Below are positions 16,278 through 24,808 of a DNA stretch of 51,080 nt, piece after piece. Within the stretch, counting starts at the first letter, position 1. Each line of letters opens with the position of its first letter. Under the pieces are notes generated by a model. It made no database searches, had not been told where the DNA came from, and saw only the letters and a list, made by a program, of their open reading frames with translations. The position numbers and the translations under genes are program-made. Source of the DNA: Hyphomonas jannaschiana VP2 (GTDB lineage Bacteria > Pseudomonadota > Alphaproteobacteria > Caulobacterales > Hyphomonadaceae); assembly GCF_000685215.1 (NCBI RefSeq), contig NZ_ARYJ01000017.1, positions 1 to 51,080 on the forward strand. Reading direction: 5' to 3'.

Positions 16278-17675
16278 TCACTCCAGTCCAAGTCTCTGCT
16301 TCCACTGTGCCACCTGTTCGGCGACGCGAACAGGGCTTGTGCCACCATAAGATGTCCGAGATGAGGCAGAGGCTTCAACCGTCAGGACGTCAAAAACACC
16401 TTTGGTGATGTCCTTGTGAACAGATTGCATGTCTTCCAGCGTGAGGTCGGCCAGATCGACACCCTTCCCTTCTGCCACGGCGACCAGTGATCCGGTCACA
16501 TGGTGCGCTTCACGGAATGGCAGGCCGAGTTCGCGGACCAGCCAGTCGGCTAGGTCGGTCGCGGTGGAAAAGCCCTTGGCCGCCGCTGCGCGCATATTGT
16601 CCGGCTTGAATGTCATGGTCTCGACCATGCCGGTCATGGCGCGGACGCAGAGATCAAACGTGTCGAAGGCCTCGAAGGTCAGACGTTTGTCATCCTGCAG
16701 GTCCTTGGCATAGGCGAGCGGCAGTGCCTTCACGGCGCCCTGCAGGCCCGAATAGAAGCCGGTGATCAGCGCCGCCTTGGCCCGTACCAGTTCCGCCGCA
16801 TCCGGATTTCGCTTCTGTGGCATGATCGATGAGCCGGTCGACCATTCATCGGTCAGTTGGGCGAAGGCGAATTGTGCACTGGTCCAGAGCACGATCTCTT
16901 CGGCCAGGCGCGACAGGTGTGTGGCCGCGATCGAGAGGGCCGCCAGTGCTTCCAGCGCGAAGTCGCGGGCAGAAACGGCGTCGAGCGAGTTGGCCATCGG
17001 TCGGGCAAAGCCCAGCGCTTCGGCCGTCATGTCCCGGTCGATCTGGAATCCCGTTCCGGCAAGCGCCGCCGCGCCCAGCGGGCACTCGTTGAGGCGGTTG
17101 GCGCAGTCCGACAGACGCGTCCAGTCGCGCGACGTCATCTCGACATAGGCCAGCAGGTGATGGCCGAGCGTCACTGGCTGGGCCGTCTGCAAATGGGTAA
17201 AGCCCGGCATGATCGTGCCGGCATGTTCTTCCGCGCGCCGGACAAGGGCACCCTGCAGGCCGCCGATCAGGCGTGCCGAATGGTCCAGCGCCCGGCGTGT
17301 CCAGAGGCGGAAATCCGTCACCACCTGGTCATTGCGCGAGCGGGCCGTGTGCAGGCGCCCGGCCGGTTCGCCGACGATTTCCTTCAGCCGCGCCTCGACA
17401 TTCATGTGGATGTCTTCCAGCTCGCGGCGGAACGGAAATGAGCCGTCGCGCAGCTCGTTCAGTACCTGGTCCAGCCCGGCCTGAATCGCCTCATTGTCAT
17501 CGAATGAGATGATGCCCATCTCCGCCAGCATGTCGGCATGGGCCCGGCTTCCGGCGATGTCCTCTTCAGCCATCCGCCGGTCAATATCGAGGGAGGCGTT
17601 GATTTCTTCCATTATGTCGGACGGGGTCGCGGCAAACCGTCCCCCCCACATCGTCTGGCCTTTGCCGCCGGTCAT
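16278..17675 (-). CDS. argH: Argininosuccinate lyase
   Basis: A 465-residue cytoplasmic homotetrameric enzyme that splits argininosuccinate into arginine and fumarate, the last step of arginine synthesis. The fumarase/lyase superfamily signature [12 protein letters not shown] is intact, with the early [10 protein letters not shown] and the substrate-site THLQTAQP segment. I prefer the ATG at 17675 because AAGGGG lies seven bases upstream; an ATG two codons earlier (17681) is too close to that site. It is the first gene of the argH-lptM-lipoprotein-lysA-TIGR02302-mprF operon, divergent from a thioredoxin-like gene across only 38 bases. Confidence 0.96.
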   Translation of the reverse strand: MTGGKGQTMWGGRFAATPSDIMEEINASLDIDRRMAEEDIAGSRAHADMLAEMGIISFDDNEAIQAGLDQVLNELRDGSFPFRRELEDIHMNVEARLKEIVGEPAGRLHTARSRNDQVVTDFRLWTRRALDHSARLIGGLQGALVRRAEEHAGTIMPGFTHLQTAQPVTLGHHLLAYVEMTSRDWTRLSDCANRLNECPLGAAALAGTGFQIDRDMTAEALGFARPMANSLDAVSARDFALEALAALSIAATHLSRLAEEIVLWTSAQFAFAQLTDEWSTGSSIMPQKRNPDAAELVRAKAALITGFYSGLQGAVKALPLAYAKDLQDDKRLTFEAFDTFDLCVRAMTGMVETMTFKPDNMRAAAAKGFSTATDLADWLVRELGLPFREAHHVTGSLVAVAEGKGVDLADLTLEDMQSVHKDITKGVFDVLTVEASASSRTSYGGTSPVRVAEQVAQWKQRLGLE

Positions 17676-17713
17676 TGGCATACCCCTTCAATAAACTTAC
17701 GGAAGACGCAAAC

Positions 17714-18298
17714 ATGAGGCGCTACGCCATTCCCGGCCTCTTCTTGGTCGGTGTGATCGCAATTGTCTACGTGCTGATCAGCGCAGGCATCGGAAAACAG
17801 GATGAAAATCCACTGGCAAAGTACGCAACAGGCGGACTGGCCAAGCTGGACTTCACAACGGCAGGACAAGCAGCCGCACCTGCACCCTTCTACACGGCGG
17901 ATGGATCGGCCCACACGCTGGACGAATTCCAGGGCAAGACCATCCTCGTGAACTTCTGGGCAACCTGGTGCGCGCCCTGCGAAAAGGAAATGCCATCGCT
18001 CGGGGCCCTGCAGAAAGCGCGCGGCGGGGATGATTTCGAAGTCGTCGCCATCAGCGTCGATGCCGCCGAAGACAGGGACTATGCCGAAAAGCGCCTTGGC
18101 CAGCTGGGCGCCCCCAACATCCCGTTCCGCATCGTGACGCCCGAACAGTACGAACTTGTCTATGACAGCGGTGTTCAGGGCTTCCCGACCAGCATTCTCT
18201 ATGGCCCGGACGGCAAGGAAATCGCACGGCTGGCCGGGGAAGCCGACTGGTCCTCATTCGAAGCCGTCGGCTTTATCGACCACCTACTCGAGCGTTGA
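17714..18298 (+). CDS. TlpA-like thiol:disulfide oxidoreductase, membrane anchored
   Basis: A 194-residue protein with one N-terminal membrane helix (about residues 5-24, IPGLFLVGVIAIVYVLI) and a periplasmic thioredoxin fold with the redox motif WATWCAPCEKEMP near residue 90 and the cis-Pro loop GFPTSILYG. TlpA/ResA proteins reduce disulfides in the periplasm, for example during cytochrome c or oxidase copper-site assembly. GGAAG lies eight bases before the ATG. It is divergent from argH, as often in alphaproteobacteria, and its last 15 bases overlap the 3' end of a convergent lipoprotein gene. Confidence 0.9.
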   Translation: MRRYAIPGLFLVGVIAIVYVLISAGIGKQDENPLAKYATGGLAKLDFTTAGQAAAPAPFYTADGSAHTLDEFQGKTILVNFWATWCAPCEKEMPSLGALQKARGGDDFEVVAISVDAAEDRDYAEKRLGQLGAPNIPFRIVTPEQYELVYDSGVQGFPTSILYGPDGKEIARLAGEADWSSFEAVGFIDHLLER

Positions 18299-19087
18299 GA
18301 GTTCCAGCCCGATCCGGCTGAGCTGGGACAGGAAAGTTGACGGCGGGGCTGGCACATCGCCTGACACCGGCCCTTCCGCGGGCCACATCAGCACCAGCAT
18401 CTTCAGTTCCAGCTGCAGGCCACTGGCCTCTTCGGGATCGAGCTTGTTCGCCAGTTCCTGCGCTGTAACGGCATAGCCCCAGGCTTTCTGATAGGCGACC
18501 GGATTGTCGATCTCGTTCGAAAAGGTCACGCCTGACCGGTAGGCATTCTCGCAACGTTTCATCAGGAAGATGATCAGCTCGACCGTATCGCCGCCGGCAT
18601 TGGCCTGCAGCTCGTCCACATTCGTCTCGACTGCTGCAACAGCCGTTTCGGTTTCCAGCGGTCCGGCGCCGTCCTCAAGGGCCTCAACAGCGGCATCGAA
18701 CAGGTCCGGATCAAGGCCTTTTTCCACCAGGCGGGACAGGCCACCCGGCTTGATCTCACTGATGGCGAGGCGGAAATGCCCTGCCGCCGCATCACGCTCC
18801 CCTGCCCGGCTGAGCGCCGCGCCTACAGCCGCCTCGCTTGCGATCATCGCCGCGCGCTGGTCGACCGGGACAAGCAGGGCCGGATCAAGTGGCGCGACCG
18901 CACCTTCGCCGCCCTCGCCTTCTCCCATCTCGCCGGCCATCTCGCCGGACTGTGCGGCACCTGCCGGACTGGCGATGGCAGTTTCACCGGCTTCCCCGCC
19001 TTCACCTCCGCAGGCCGAAAGGCCCGCTGTGCCCAGAAGGGCCGCCCCAAGGCCGAGCCGGATCCAGCGCTTCGGCGTGTAAGTCAT
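18284..19087 (-). CDS. Hypothetical lipoprotein
   Basis: A 267-residue protein with signal peptide and lipobox (LLGTAGLSACGGEGG, Cys near residue 26), then an acidic Gly/Glu/Ala-rich linker to about residue 65, and a mostly helical C-terminal part (MIASEAAVGAALSRAGERD, VEALEDGAGPLETETAVA, LIIFLMKRCENAYRSG). No enzyme motif is visible and I do not recognise the family. GGAG lies eight bases before the ATG. Its 3' end overlaps tlpA tail to tail by 15 bases, and the start faces the nuclease gene on the same strand. Confidence 0.72.
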   Translation of the reverse strand: MTYTPKRWIRLGLGAALLGTAGLSACGGEGGEAGETAIASPAGAAQSGEMAGEMGEGEGGEGAVAPLDPALLVPVDQRAAMIASEAAVGAALSRAGERDAAAGHFRLAISEIKPGGLSRLVEKGLDPDLFDAAVEALEDGAGPLETETAVAAVETNVDELQANAGGDTVELIIFLMKRCENAYRSGVTFSNEIDNPVAYQKAWGYAVTAQELANKLDPEEASGLQLELKMLVLMWPAEGPVSGDVPAPPSTFLSQLSRIGLELSTLE

Positions 19088-19181
19088 CGGGAAAGCTCCA
19101 TCTTGGTCTCGTCAAGCTGCAACCTAGGTGCCCCGCCCCCTGCCGGGCAAGCCATTTGGCCTGTGGCGTACAGGCTTCGGG

Positions 19182-19682
19182 TCAGGATCCTGTGATTGGC
19201 TGAACGGTACGCCCCGTACACCATTTGGGCTTGGACTCACCGCCGTCATAATCCCAACGCTTGTGGGTCCCGGCCGCCACGAGAAGCGCGGCCAGGTCCT
19301 GCCCGTCAAGCGACAGGTCAACCACAAGCCGCCCATACCGGTCCGGGCCGTAATCATGGGAGATCGTGAGCACCCGGTCGCGCGTCAGCTCGCGCACCCG
19401 GGCCTTCGCGGCGTAGCCAAGCTCGCGCTCCTGCTCGCACTTGGCCCCGGAATACCAGTCCGTTGATCCGGTTTCAGGCGCATCAACGCCGTGGAGCCGG
19501 AACTTGGTGCCATCTGCCAGGCGGCCGGAATCCCCATCGGACCAATAGACCGAAGAAGTCTCGAACCCGGCCTTGCCGCCAGAGCCCGCAGGCTCGCGGG
19601 TGGCCACGGCGACACCAAAGGCGATGCCTGCCAGCACGACAAATGTAATCAACCATTCCTTGAGCCGGCCGCTCCGTCCCAT
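19182..19682 (-). CDS. Thermonuclease (SNase-like) family protein
   Basis: A 166-residue protein with an N-terminal membrane anchor or signal peptide (about residues 10-27) and a staphylococcal-nuclease-like OB fold. Family landmarks are DGTKFRLHGVDAPETG (calcium/active-site region), the Glu in CEQERELGYAAKARVREL and YGRLVVDL. Such proteins are exported or anchored phosphodiesterases acting on DNA or RNA. The central fold is shorter than in the staphylococcal enzyme, and the C-terminus ends in a Cys-containing tail. GGGAGAGG precedes the ATG. It lies downstream of rpmE but beyond a clear terminator, so it has its own promoter or depends on read-through. Confidence 0.83.
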   Translation of the reverse strand: MGRSGRLKEWLITFVVLAGIAFGVAVATREPAGSGGKAGFETSSVYWSDGDSGRLADGTKFRLHGVDAPETGSTDWYSGAKCEQERELGYAAKARVRELTRDRVLTISHDYGPDRYGRLVVDLSLDGQDLAALLVAAGTHKRWDYDGGESKPKWCTGRTVQPITGS

Positions 19683-19770
19683 GGGCCTCTCCCTGCCAGT
19701 TTGCAGGGAGGCTCGGCGCGAGCGCTTAAGAGACGGTTAAGCCCGGCAGGCGCCGTTAAAACATTACCCA

Positions 19771-19800
19771 AAAGAAAACCCCGGCCTTGCGGGCCGGGGC
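19771..19800 (-). terminator. Rho-independent terminator of rpmE
   Basis: Read on the minus strand, an eight-base GC stem (CCCCGGCC with GGCCGGGG) around a five-base loop is followed by TTTTCTTTT. It lies about 35 bases beyond the rpmE stop and is one of the clearest terminators in the window. Confidence 0.88.
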
Positions 19801-19835
19801 TGTTCGGGTCGCAACCGTGAGACGGCGCGGAAGGC

Positions 19836-20054
19836 TTATACGAAGCCTTTGAACTTGTCTTTGAAGCGGGACACGCGGCCACCGCGGTCCATCAGTTTGC
19901 CGTCGCCACCGGTCCAGGCCGGGTGCGATTTGGAGTCGATGTCCAGCACGAGGCGGTCGCCTTCAGCGCCATAGGTGGAGCGCGTCTGGTACTCAGTGCC
20001 GTCCGTCATCACCACGGTGATGAAGTGATAGTCGGGATGACCTTCTTTTTTCAT
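19836..20054 (-). CDS. rpmE: 50S ribosomal protein L31
   Basis: A 72-residue ribosomal protein of the large subunit, bridging toward the small subunit in the assembled ribosome. The sequence [19 protein letters not shown] and the end [11 protein letters not shown] match type-A L31 of alphaproteobacteria, which lacks the zinc-binding cysteines (the C-minus form). The ATG at 20054 is taken because it begins the conserved [15 protein letters not shown] precedes it. A longer frame upstream has no ribosomal similarity. It is divergent from an ABC exporter gene, a neighbour often kept in this class. Confidence 0.96.
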   Translation of the reverse strand: MKKEGHPDYHFITVVMTDGTEYQTRSTYGAEGDRLVLDIDSKSHPAWTGGDGKLMDRGGRVSRFKDKFKGFV

Positions 20055-20232
20055 GGCTCGCGCCCTTCTGTGATCCGTTACCTGCGGGCCTTGTGGCCGC
20101 CGCGCTTCGCCATTAGGGGTGCGCTGGCGTGACTGCTGCCCGTTTTTCAGAAGTGGCGCGTGTAACTGAAGAAAAGCCCTTTCGCAAGAGGGCTTGGCAC
20201 CCGATTTCCACAGTGCTGCAGAGGCAGTCCGA

Positions 20233-22080
20233 ATGGCCGACACCGAATCCCAGGAAACCATAGACCGCCGCACGGCCGAACCAGGTGGCGGACAAGCCAT
20301 CGACCGGCCCAAGGGGCGCAGCCTGAAACCCCTGAAACTGCTGCTGCCTTATGCCGGACGGCACTGGCGAACCGTGGCGATTGCCCTCGTCTTCCTGGTC
20401 GGCGCAGCAGCCCTCAGCCTGACCCTGCCGATCCTACTGGGTAAAGCGGCCGACAGCGGCCGTCAGGCAGGCGGCGACGCGCAGAAACTGCTCGAACTGG
20501 TCGATAAATCCTTCTTCTGGGTCGCCGCCGCCGCCATCGCCTCCGGCGTGCTGGGCGCGGTACGCTTCTATTTCGTCTCCCGTTTCGGCGAGCGCATCGC
20601 GGCAGACCTTCGCCGGGACCTCTATGCCCACCTCCTCACCCTGGGACCGCGCTATCATGCGAAAATGCGCTCCGGTGAAGCAGTCTCGCGCCTGACGGCG
20701 GACATCACGCTGATCGAACAATTTCTCGGTACCTCCGCCTCCATGGCGACCCGGACCCTGATCACGACCTTTGGTGCACTGACCATGATGCTAGTGGTGA
20801 ACTGGAAGCTGGGTCTGACGCTACTGGCCATGCTGCCCGTGGCCATGCTGCCCGTGGTCGGCGTTGGGCGCGTGATCCGCACCATGTCGAACCGCGCCCA
20901 GTCCCGCCTTGCCGATGCAGGCGCGGAAGCCTCAGAAGCGCTCGACGCGATCGAACTGGTTCAAGCCTACAGCCGCGAAGACAGCCGCCTCGCCACGTTC
21001 ACGGAAGCTGTGGAAGCAACCTTCGCCGCCGCCATGCGCCGGATCACGGCGCGCAGCCTGATGATCGTCATGGTCTCGGTGCTGCTGTTCGGCGGTTTTG
21101 TCTGCGTATTGTGGCTGGGGGCCCGCGCCGTGGCCAAGGGCGAGATGAGCTTCGGCGACCTCTCCGCCATGGTGCTCTATGCGCTCTATGCGGGGTCCGG
21201 TTTCGGCATGCTGGCCGAAGTCTATGGCGAAGTGATGCGCGCTGCCGGCGCCGCAGACCGGGCCGCCGAAGTGCTGAGCGCTGAGCCGGAGATTGCTCCG
21301 CCCGCCCTGCCCCGGCCGATGCCGGAAAAAGTCACCGGCGCGCTGGCGTTCGATCATGTGACCTTCGCCTATGACGAGGCGACCAATGACGGCAAGCCGG
21401 TCTCGGCGTTGACGGATTTCTCCCTCACTGTGAAACCCGGCGAGTTCGTCGCGCTGGTCGGCCCGAGCGGTGCAGGCAAGACGACCGTCTTCCGCCTCGC
21501 CCTGCGCCTGTTCGACCCTCAAGCAGGCACCGTCACGCTGGATGGCGTCGCCTCAGGCGACGTCCTGCCCGCTGACTGGCGGCGTAATTTCGCCTATGCC
21601 CCGCAGGAATCCGCCCTGTTCACCGGCACGGCTGCGGAAAATATCGGTTTCGGCACGGACAATCCGGATGAGAAGCTGCTGGAGCATGCCGCCCGCATGG
21701 CCGAGGCGATGGATTTTCTGTCAGAGAAGGAAGGCCTCGCCACACCGCTCGGCCAGAAAGGCCGCAGCCTGTCCGGTGGCCAGCGCCAACGCATCGCGCT
21801 TGCGCGCGCGCTGGTACGGGATGCACCCGTCCTCCTGTTGGACGAGGCAACCTCCGCCCTCGACTCCGAGAGCGAGGCGGCTGTGCGCCGGGCGATCGAA
21901 AATGCTTCCGAGGGCCGCACGACGCTCGTCATCGCACACCGCCTGTCCACCGTGCGCCGCGCCGACCGCATTGTCGTCATGGAACACGGCCGGATTGTCG
22001 AGGAAGGCAGCCATGAGGAACTGGTCGCCAAAGGCGGGCTCTATGCCCGCCTCGCCGAACTACAGTTTGCGGAAGGCTGA
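20233..22080 (+). CDS. ABC transporter, fused membrane and ATPase domains (exporter type)
   Basis: A 615-residue half-transporter that should work as a homodimer in the inner membrane. Residues 40-330 form the six-helix ABC exporter domain. Residues 360-610 form the nucleotide-binding domain with Walker A (GPSGAGKTT), signature ([15 protein letters not shown]), Walker B ([12 protein letters not shown]) and switch His (IAHRLSTV). It resembles MsbA/ABCB-like lipid or drug exporters. The ATG at 20233 is preferred because AGAGG lies upstream. The substrate cannot be assigned; an MsbA-like lipid role is possible but unproven. It ends three bases before the 3' end of a tiny convergent gene. Confidence 0.92.
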   Translation: MADTESQETIDRRTAEPGGGQAIDRPKGRSLKPLKLLLPYAGRHWRTVAIALVFLVGAAALSLTLPILLGKAADSGRQAGGDAQKLLELVDKSFFWVAAAAIASGVLGAVRFYFVSRFGERIAADLRRDLYAHLLTLGPRYHAKMRSGEAVSRLTADITLIEQFLGTSASMATRTLITTFGALTMMLVVNWKLGLTLLAMLPVAMLPVVGVGRVIRTMSNRAQSRLADAGAEASEALDAIELVQAYSREDSRLATFTEAVEATFAAAMRRITARSLMIVMVSVLLFGGFVCVLWLGARAVAKGEMSFGDLSAMVLYALYAGSGFGMLAEVYGEVMRAAGAADRAAEVLSAEPEIAPPALPRPMPEKVTGALAFDHVTFAYDEATNDGKPVSALTDFSLTVKPGEFVALVGPSGAGKTTVFRLALRLFDPQAGTVTLDGVASGDVLPADWRRNFAYAPQESALFTGTAAENIGFGTDNPDEKLLEHAARMAEAMDFLSEKEGLATPLGQKGRSLSGGQRQRIALARALVRDAPVLLLDEATSALDSESEAAVRRAIENASEGRTTLVIAHRLSTVRRADRIVVMEHGRIVEEGSHEELVAKGGLYARLAELQFAEG

Positions 22081-22082
22081 GA

Positions 22083-22241
22083 TCAGCTGCGCTTCCATTT
22101 CTTGACCTTGCCGTCCACCGTGAAAGCGAAGGCAAGCGACAGGATCAGCGGCACCCAGATCGGCAATTCGCCAAGCCCCGGCGCGCCGACCGCTTCGGCG
22201 ATGTGATCGTCCACACACCACCACAATAGCCATAACCACAT
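22083..22241 (-). CDS. Trp-rich 52-residue membrane protein
   Basis: This short gene reads MWLWLLWWCVDDHIAEAV, then GAPGLGELPIWVPLILSLAF, and ends KVKKWKRS. It has a strong ribosome site (AAGGAG seven bases before the ATG), an aromatic N-terminus, one predicted membrane helix (about residues 28-41) and a positively charged tail, typical of a small inner-membrane protein. Nothing similar is recognised. It lies between the ABC exporter (convergent, two-base gap) and the monooxygenase gene on the same strand, 74 bases downstream of the latter. Confidence 0.6.
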   Translation of the reverse strand: MWLWLLWWCVDDHIAEAVGAPGLGELPIWVPLILSLAFAFTVDGKVKKWKRS

Positions 22242-22315
22242 ACAGACACTCCTTTTTCTGTACGCCCCTTACGGGTGACAGATAGGAAGCCTGCAGGCCT
22301 TTGTTTAGTGGCAGC

Positions 22316-23815
22316 TTATTCTGCGGCTTGCAGGGCCGGTTTCGGGGCCGCGGCATCCGCGGGCGTGGTGAATTGCATCACGCCATCCTCGATCGGCTCG
22401 TCACGCAAATTCTTCCGGTCGGTGAAATAGCTCTGATGCAGCTTCCACGGCGCTTCCGTGTGCTGGCGAGGGAACTGGTCCATCACGCGCTGGAAATAGC
22501 CGGAGGAAAAATCCACGAATGGCTCGGTCTCGTTCGGGAAGGCCGGCAGGTACGGCATGGCCGAGGTCGCGCCCTTCTCGTCCATCAGATTGATCAGGCG
22601 GCAGACATATTCGCTGGTCAGGTCCGCCTTCAGCGTCCAGGACGCATTCGTATAGCCAAAGGTCACCGCGAGGTTCGGCATGTTCGACAACATCACGCCT
22701 TTATAGTTCAGCAGCTTGCCGGGATCGACCTTCGCCCCGTCCACAGACACATCGACCCCGTTCATGAAGACGAGATTGAGCCCCGTCGCCGTCACCACGA
22801 TGTCAGCCTCCAGCTCCTTGCCGGACTTCAGCTTGATCCCCTTCTCCGTGAAGGTCTCGATATGGTCCGTCTCGACGCTGGCCTTGCCGGACTTCAGGAC
22901 GTTGAAGAGGTCCGAATCCGGCACGAGGCAAAGCCGCTGCTCCCACGGATTATAGTGCGGGGTGAAGTGCCTATCGACGTCATAGTCAGGCCCAAGTTCC
23001 TCGCGCACCATTTTCAGGAGGCGCTCCCTGGCCTGTTCCGGATTTTCCCGCGTCTTGCGGAAGAAGTATTGCTGGAAGGCGACGTTCCGCCAGCGGATCA
23101 GCCCGTAGGCCCAGCTGTCCGGCAGAATGGCACGCAGGAAGTTTGCAAACTTGTCCACCGCCGGGCGGGAGACGACATAGGTCGGCGAACGCTGCAGCAT
23201 GGTGACATGCCCCGCCTTCTCCGCCATGGCCGGTACCAGCGTCATCGCCGTTGCGCCGGAGCCGATGATGACAACCTTTTTGCCCGAATAGTCGAGGTCT
23301 TCCGGCCAGTGCTGGGGATGGACGAACTGGCCCTTATAGGCCTCCTCCCCCGGGAAGTCCGGCCGGTAGCCCTCGTCATAATTGTAGTAGCCACCGCACA
23401 TGAACAGGAACCGCGTCGTCAGTTCGCTACGCTTGCCCGTTTTCGTGTCTTCCGCCGTGATGTGCCAGACCTGATCTGGGCTCGACCAGTCCGCCGCCAC
23501 GATCTTCGTATCGAACTGGATGTGCCGGGTGATGTCATACTCGTCTGCGGTTTCGCGGACATAGTTGCGGATCGACGGACCATCGGCGATGGCCTTGGCC
23601 TCGGTCCAGGGTTTGAAGTTGAAGCCCAGCGTGTGCATGTCCGAATCCGAACGGATGCCCGGATAACGGAACAGGTCCCACGTCCCGCCGATGGCGCTTC
23701 GCTGCTCGAAGATCCGATAGGTCTTGCCTGGGCACTGCTTGCCGAGGTGAACGGCAGCGCCGATGCCCGAAAGGCCTGCGCCGATGATGAGAACGTCTGT
23801 GTCTGGCTGTGTCAT
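22316..23815 (-). CDS. Flavin-containing monooxygenase, Baeyer-Villiger type
   Basis: A 499-residue FAD- and NADPH-dependent monooxygenase. The FAD fold starts DVLIIGAGLSGIGAAVHL, the NADPH fold has VVIIGSGATAMTLVPAMA, and between them YKGQFVHPQHWP fits the Baeyer-Villiger fingerprint FxGxxxHxxxW with Tyr for Phe. Such enzymes insert oxygen next to a ketone in aliphatic, cyclic or steroid substrates, or hydroxylate. The ATG at 23815 begins the FAD motif; a GTG at 23869 lies inside the palindrome described below and is less likely. No strong ribosome site is seen. The perfect 28-bp palindrome just upstream suggests repressor control. Substrate unknown. Confidence 0.88.
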   Translation of the reverse strand: MTQPDTDVLIIGAGLSGIGAAVHLGKQCPGKTYRIFEQRSAIGGTWDLFRYPGIRSDSDMHTLGFNFKPWTEAKAIADGPSIRNYVRETADEYDITRHIQFDTKIVAADWSSPDQVWHITAEDTKTGKRSELTTRFLFMCGGYYNYDEGYRPDFPGEEAYKGQFVHPQHWPEDLDYSGKKVVIIGSGATAMTLVPAMAEKAGHVTMLQRSPTYVVSRPAVDKFANFLRAILPDSWAYGLIRWRNVAFQQYFFRKTRENPEQARERLLKMVREELGPDYDVDRHFTPHYNPWEQRLCLVPDSDLFNVLKSGKASVETDHIETFTEKGIKLKSGKELEADIVVTATGLNLVFMNGVDVSVDGAKVDPGKLLNYKGVMLSNMPNLAVTFGYTNASWTLKADLTSEYVCRLINLMDEKGATSAMPYLPAFPNETEPFVDFSSGYFQRVMDQFPRQHTEAPWKLHQSYFTDRKNLRDEPIEDGVMQFTTPADAAAPKPALQAAE

Positions 23816-23847
23816 GCGCGCCAGACTACGTGTTTTTACGGATAAGG

Positions 23848-23875
23848 AAATAGGTGACGCCAGCGTCACCTATTT
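23848..23875. promoter_or_regulatory. Perfect 28-bp palindrome upstream of the monooxygenase
   Basis: Two perfect 13-base arms (23848-23860, AAATAGGTGACGC, and 23863-23875) are separated by CA. The near absence of a loop makes an operator for a dimeric regulator, such as one of the TetR family, more likely than a hairpin. It begins 33 bases upstream of the monooxygenase ATG and 30 bases after the end of the preceding gene. An alternative role as terminator of the preceding gene is weakened by the poor T-run on the minus strand. Confidence 0.6.
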
Positions 23876-23904
23876 ATTTTCTGCCATCCGGCCGCGAAAA
23901 CCGG

Positions 23905-24726
23905 TCAGACAGACGCCGCTTTGCCGAACGAGGCGGCATGACGAAGCTGCTTTTCCAGTTTCGGATGCAGGTCGCTGTTCGACGCCAGGATCGACCCGGT
24001 CTGCAGCACATCCCCGCCATCTATTTCACTGATGACGCCGCCTGCCTCACGGACCAGGACGATGCCGGCTGCAATATCCCAGGGCTGGAGATTCCGTTCC
24101 CAGAAGCCGTCGAAGCGTCCGGCAGCGGTCCAGGCGAGATCCAGTGCGGCCGATCCGTTACGGCGGATGCCAGCGGTGGTTGGTGTCATGGCGGCGACTT
24201 CGCGGGCGAACGTGACGTGGCTCTCTTCGGACTTGCCATGCCAGGGCGTGCCCGTAGCGATGACGGATTCATGCAGATCCCGGCGGGCTGCCACACGCAG
24301 CTTGCGATTGTCCAGCCAGGCGCCCCGGCCGGTCTCAGCCCAGAAAATCTCGTTCTTGGCCACATCGAACACGACACCAGTCAGCAGCTCTCCGTCGCGC
24401 TCCAGCGCAATGGAGACGGCAAAATGCGGCTGGCCATGCAGGAAGTTCAGCGTGCCGTCGAGCGGGTCGACGATGAACCGGTTGGACTTGTCGGTGCCCT
24501 CAACAATGCCACGCTCTTCCATCACGAAACCATAGCCAGGACGGGCCTTGGTCAGGTGGGTGAAGATGATCTCTTCGGCGCGGTGATCGGCATTGGACAC
24601 AAAGTCCGCCGGGCCTTTTTTCGAGACCTGAAGGTTTTCGACTTCACCAAAATCACGCGCCAGCGAACGCCCGGCAGCGCGGGCGGCAGCGATCATTACG
24701 GATCCAACGGGAGAGGGTTTTGACAT
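23905..24726 (-). CDS. Inositol monophosphatase family protein (SuhB-like)
   Basis: A 273-residue member of the Mg-dependent, Li-sensitive phosphatase family. Metal-site motifs are the GFVMEERG segment, DPLDGTLNFLHG and, near the C-terminus, LQPWDIAAGIVLVREAGG. Members hydrolyse inositol-1-phosphate, fructose-1,6-bisphosphate or related sugar phosphates; SuhB of Escherichia coli also takes part in rRNA antitermination. Length matches the family. It lies in a same-strand series with thiE and the M3 peptidase, 82 bases after thiE. Gene order close to thiE and the aldolase is typical of alphaproteobacteria, but the exact substrate is not determinable. Confidence 0.9.
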   Translation of the reverse strand: MSKPSPVGSVMIAAARAAGRSLARDFGEVENLQVSKKGPADFVSNADHRAEEIIFTHLTKARPGYGFVMEERGIVEGTDKSNRFIVDPLDGTLNFLHGQPHFAVSIALERDGELLTGVVFDVAKNEIFWAETGRGAWLDNRKLRVAARRDLHESVIATGTPWHGKSEESHVTFAREVAAMTPTTAGIRRNGSAALDLAWTAAGRFDGFWERNLQPWDIAAGIVLVREAGGVISEIDGGDVLQTGSILASNSDLHPKLEKQLRHAASFGKAASV

Positions 24727-24808
24727 GTGAAACAGCGTCCGGTCGCAATTCTTGCGGAAGAGCGGGCGGCGTAAGCCTTTGTCGGCAAAGGGTCAAGGCG
24801 CCGGAGTG

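Noticed and set aside
22301..23845. A 514-codon plus-strand frame opposite the monooxygenase
   Set aside because: Composition is that of a reverse-complement shadow, and the minus-strand gene has both nucleotide-binding motifs intact.
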